Shown: one piece after another, positions 6,431-7,239 of the stretch | How the letters are laid out: each line of letters opens with the position of its first letter | Numbering within the stretch: position 1 is the stretch's first letter | From: Planctomycetota bacterium | Lineage (GTDB): Bacteria; Planctomycetota; Phycisphaerae; Tepidisphaerales; Tepidisphaeraceae | NCBI GenBank assembly: GCA_029777755.1 | Contig: JAKORQ010000063.1 | Coordinates: 1-7,239 of the forward strand | Direction of reading: 5' to 3' | DNA length: 7,239 bases | Notes under the pieces: model-generated | Seen by the model: the letters and a program-made list of their open reading frames with translations, nothing else | What the model was told of the DNA's origin: nothing | Databases searched by the model: none | Made by a program: the position numbers and the translations under genes

Positions 6431-7239
6431 CCCTGTTACGGATTTTGCTTCTGCTCGCGTTGGTGATTTCACCTCTGCCGGCGATGGCGCAGGGTGTATC
6501 GCCGCGCGTGGATAGCGCCATCGTGCGCGGGTTGGAATTCCTGGCCAACTCGCAGCAGCCGGACGGATCGTTTGAGAAGGGCGGACCAAAGATCGCCCTT
6601 ACTGCCTTGTCCGTCATGGCATTCATGGCCTCCGGCCACGTTCCCGGCGATGGGCGGTACGGCCAGGCTGTGAGGCGGGGCGTTGACTACCTGATCGAGA
6701 CCTTCCCAGAGGATGGTTACGTTGGCAAGGTCGACGGCAGCCGCATGTATGGGCAGGGGATCATCACGCTCACGCTGGCCGAGGCGTATGGCGTGGAGCC
6801 GGACCCAGTCCGTCGCGAGCGGATAAGGAAGATCCTGGTCTCTGCGGTTGCGGTGATCCTTAAAGCTCAGGATGTGGGCAAGGACGGAAATCACGCCGGA
6901 GGCTGGCGCTACGAACCGGGATCGGTAGACAGTGACCTGTCCCTTTCCGGATGGAATGCGCTGGCATTGCGTTCCTGCAACAACATCGGGATTTCAGTTA
7001 AGCGAGAGGCTATCGACCGTGCCGCCGACTACGTCCTCCGTTGCTACAAGAAGGATGAGAAGGCGTTCGCCTATCAGCCATGGAGCAAAGCTTCGCCTGC
7101 CATGACGGGAGTCGGCGTGTTGAACCTCTACCTGATGGATCGAACCGATGCCCCGGAAGTGCAGGCCGCCATCAACTATCTCGCCTCGGCCAACCTGAAC
7201 GAGAATACCCGCTTCAGCTACTACAGCTTCTACTACGTC
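6427..7239 (+). CDS. Secreted prenyltransferase/squalene-oxidase repeat protein, 3' end cut off by window
   Basis: The reading frame is open from 6403 to the window edge, giving 271 visible residues from TTG 6427. An in-frame TAA at 6400-6402 limits how far upstream it can start, and TTG is the only usual start codon before the hydrophobic leader. Residues 1-21 form a signal peptide: basic R5, a Leu-rich core, and an AMA cleavage motif before Q22. The rest shows repeats of the alpha/alpha-toroid kind seen in terpene cyclases and prenyltransferases: LEFLANSQQPDGSF (36-49), MYGQGIITLTLAEAYG (107-122), GGWRYEPGSVDSDLSLSGW (158-176) and, at the cut end, FSYYSFYYV (263-271). In planctomycete relatives I recall, a Tyr-rich segment like the last lies near the end of the domain, so perhaps 50-150 residues are missing. 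The TTGA overlap with the upstream stop shows coupling to the coiled-coil gene. Export makes a cytosolic isoprenoid cyclase role unlikely; a binding or structural toroid in the periplasm is more plausible, but this is inference. Confidence 0.88.
   Translation, partial: MTLLRILLLLALVISPLPAMAQGVSPRVDSAIVRGLEFLANSQQPDGSFEKGGPKIALTALSVMAFMASGHVPGDGRYGQAVRRGVDYLIETFPEDGYVGKVDGSRMYGQGIITLTLAEAYGVEPDPVRRERIRKILVSAVAVILKAQDVGKDGNHAGGWRYEPGSVDSDLSLSGWNALALRSCNNIGISVKREAIDRAADYVLRCYKKDEKAFAYQPWSKASPAMTGVGVLNLYLMDRTDAPEVQAAINYLASANLNENTRFSYYSFYYV

Larger units (their letters stand above)
81..7239 (+). other. Three-gene co-translated operon encoding envelope proteins
   Basis: All three genes run the same way, with an 11-base gap at the first junction and a 4-base TTGA overlap at the second. 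Neither junction has room for a promoter or terminator, and both Shine-Dalgarno sequences overlap the end of the gene before. Each product carries export or membrane-anchoring signals and is predicted to act mainly outside the cytoplasmic membrane. The unit probably continues in both directions; related clusters carry MoxR, DUF58 and BatA-like genes upstream, and often DUF4159-type genes nearby, but none of these is visible here. Confidence 0.85.

Noticed and set aside
5532..6626. Minus-strand open frame of 364 codons
   Set aside because: It lies antisense to two well-supported genes, its product is Pro/Arg/Gly-rich without domains or membrane pattern, and this is expected from GC-rich coding sequence.

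Overview
The window looks like a piece of a GC-rich bacterial chromosome, most likely from a planctomycete and possibly from the Phycisphaerae class. That rests on gene content and order recalled from the family, not on a marker gene: a membrane-anchored VWA/glutamine-amidotransferase-like protein, then a very large membrane-anchored coiled-coil protein, then a secreted prenyltransferase/squalene-oxidase-type repeat protein. In planctomycetes such genes usually follow MoxR-type ATPase, DUF58 and BatA-like genes. Those would lie left of this window and are not visible.

Layout, all on the plus strand. Bases 1-80 hold a short leader or the tail of an upstream gene. Bases 81-2708 encode an 875-residue protein with two N-terminal membrane helices, a VWA domain interrupted by a long helical insert, Ig-like segments, a cysteine-free GATase1-like domain and a C-terminal membrane helix. 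After an 11-base gap, 2720-6430 encodes a 1236-residue protein with three N-terminal membrane helices, three Ig-like segments, about 630 residues of Gln/Ala/Glu-rich coiled coil and a separate C-terminal tail. Its stop codon overlaps the TTG start of a third gene (6427 to the window end, 271 residues visible), which has a clear signal peptide and alpha/alpha-toroid-type repeats. There is no gap longer than 80 bases without a gene, and I see no tRNA, rRNA, CRISPR array, insertion sequence or terminator.

The tight spacing, well-placed Shine-Dalgarno sequences and 4-base stop/start overlap indicate one co-translated unit. Predicted topology puts the bulk of all three products outside the cytoplasmic membrane, so they could form an envelope or periplasmic assembly. 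By analogy with MoxR/Bat clusters this might involve protein quality control, complex assembly or metal-dependent adhesion. The function is not established and cannot be read from the sequence. This uncharacterised operon is the main point of interest.
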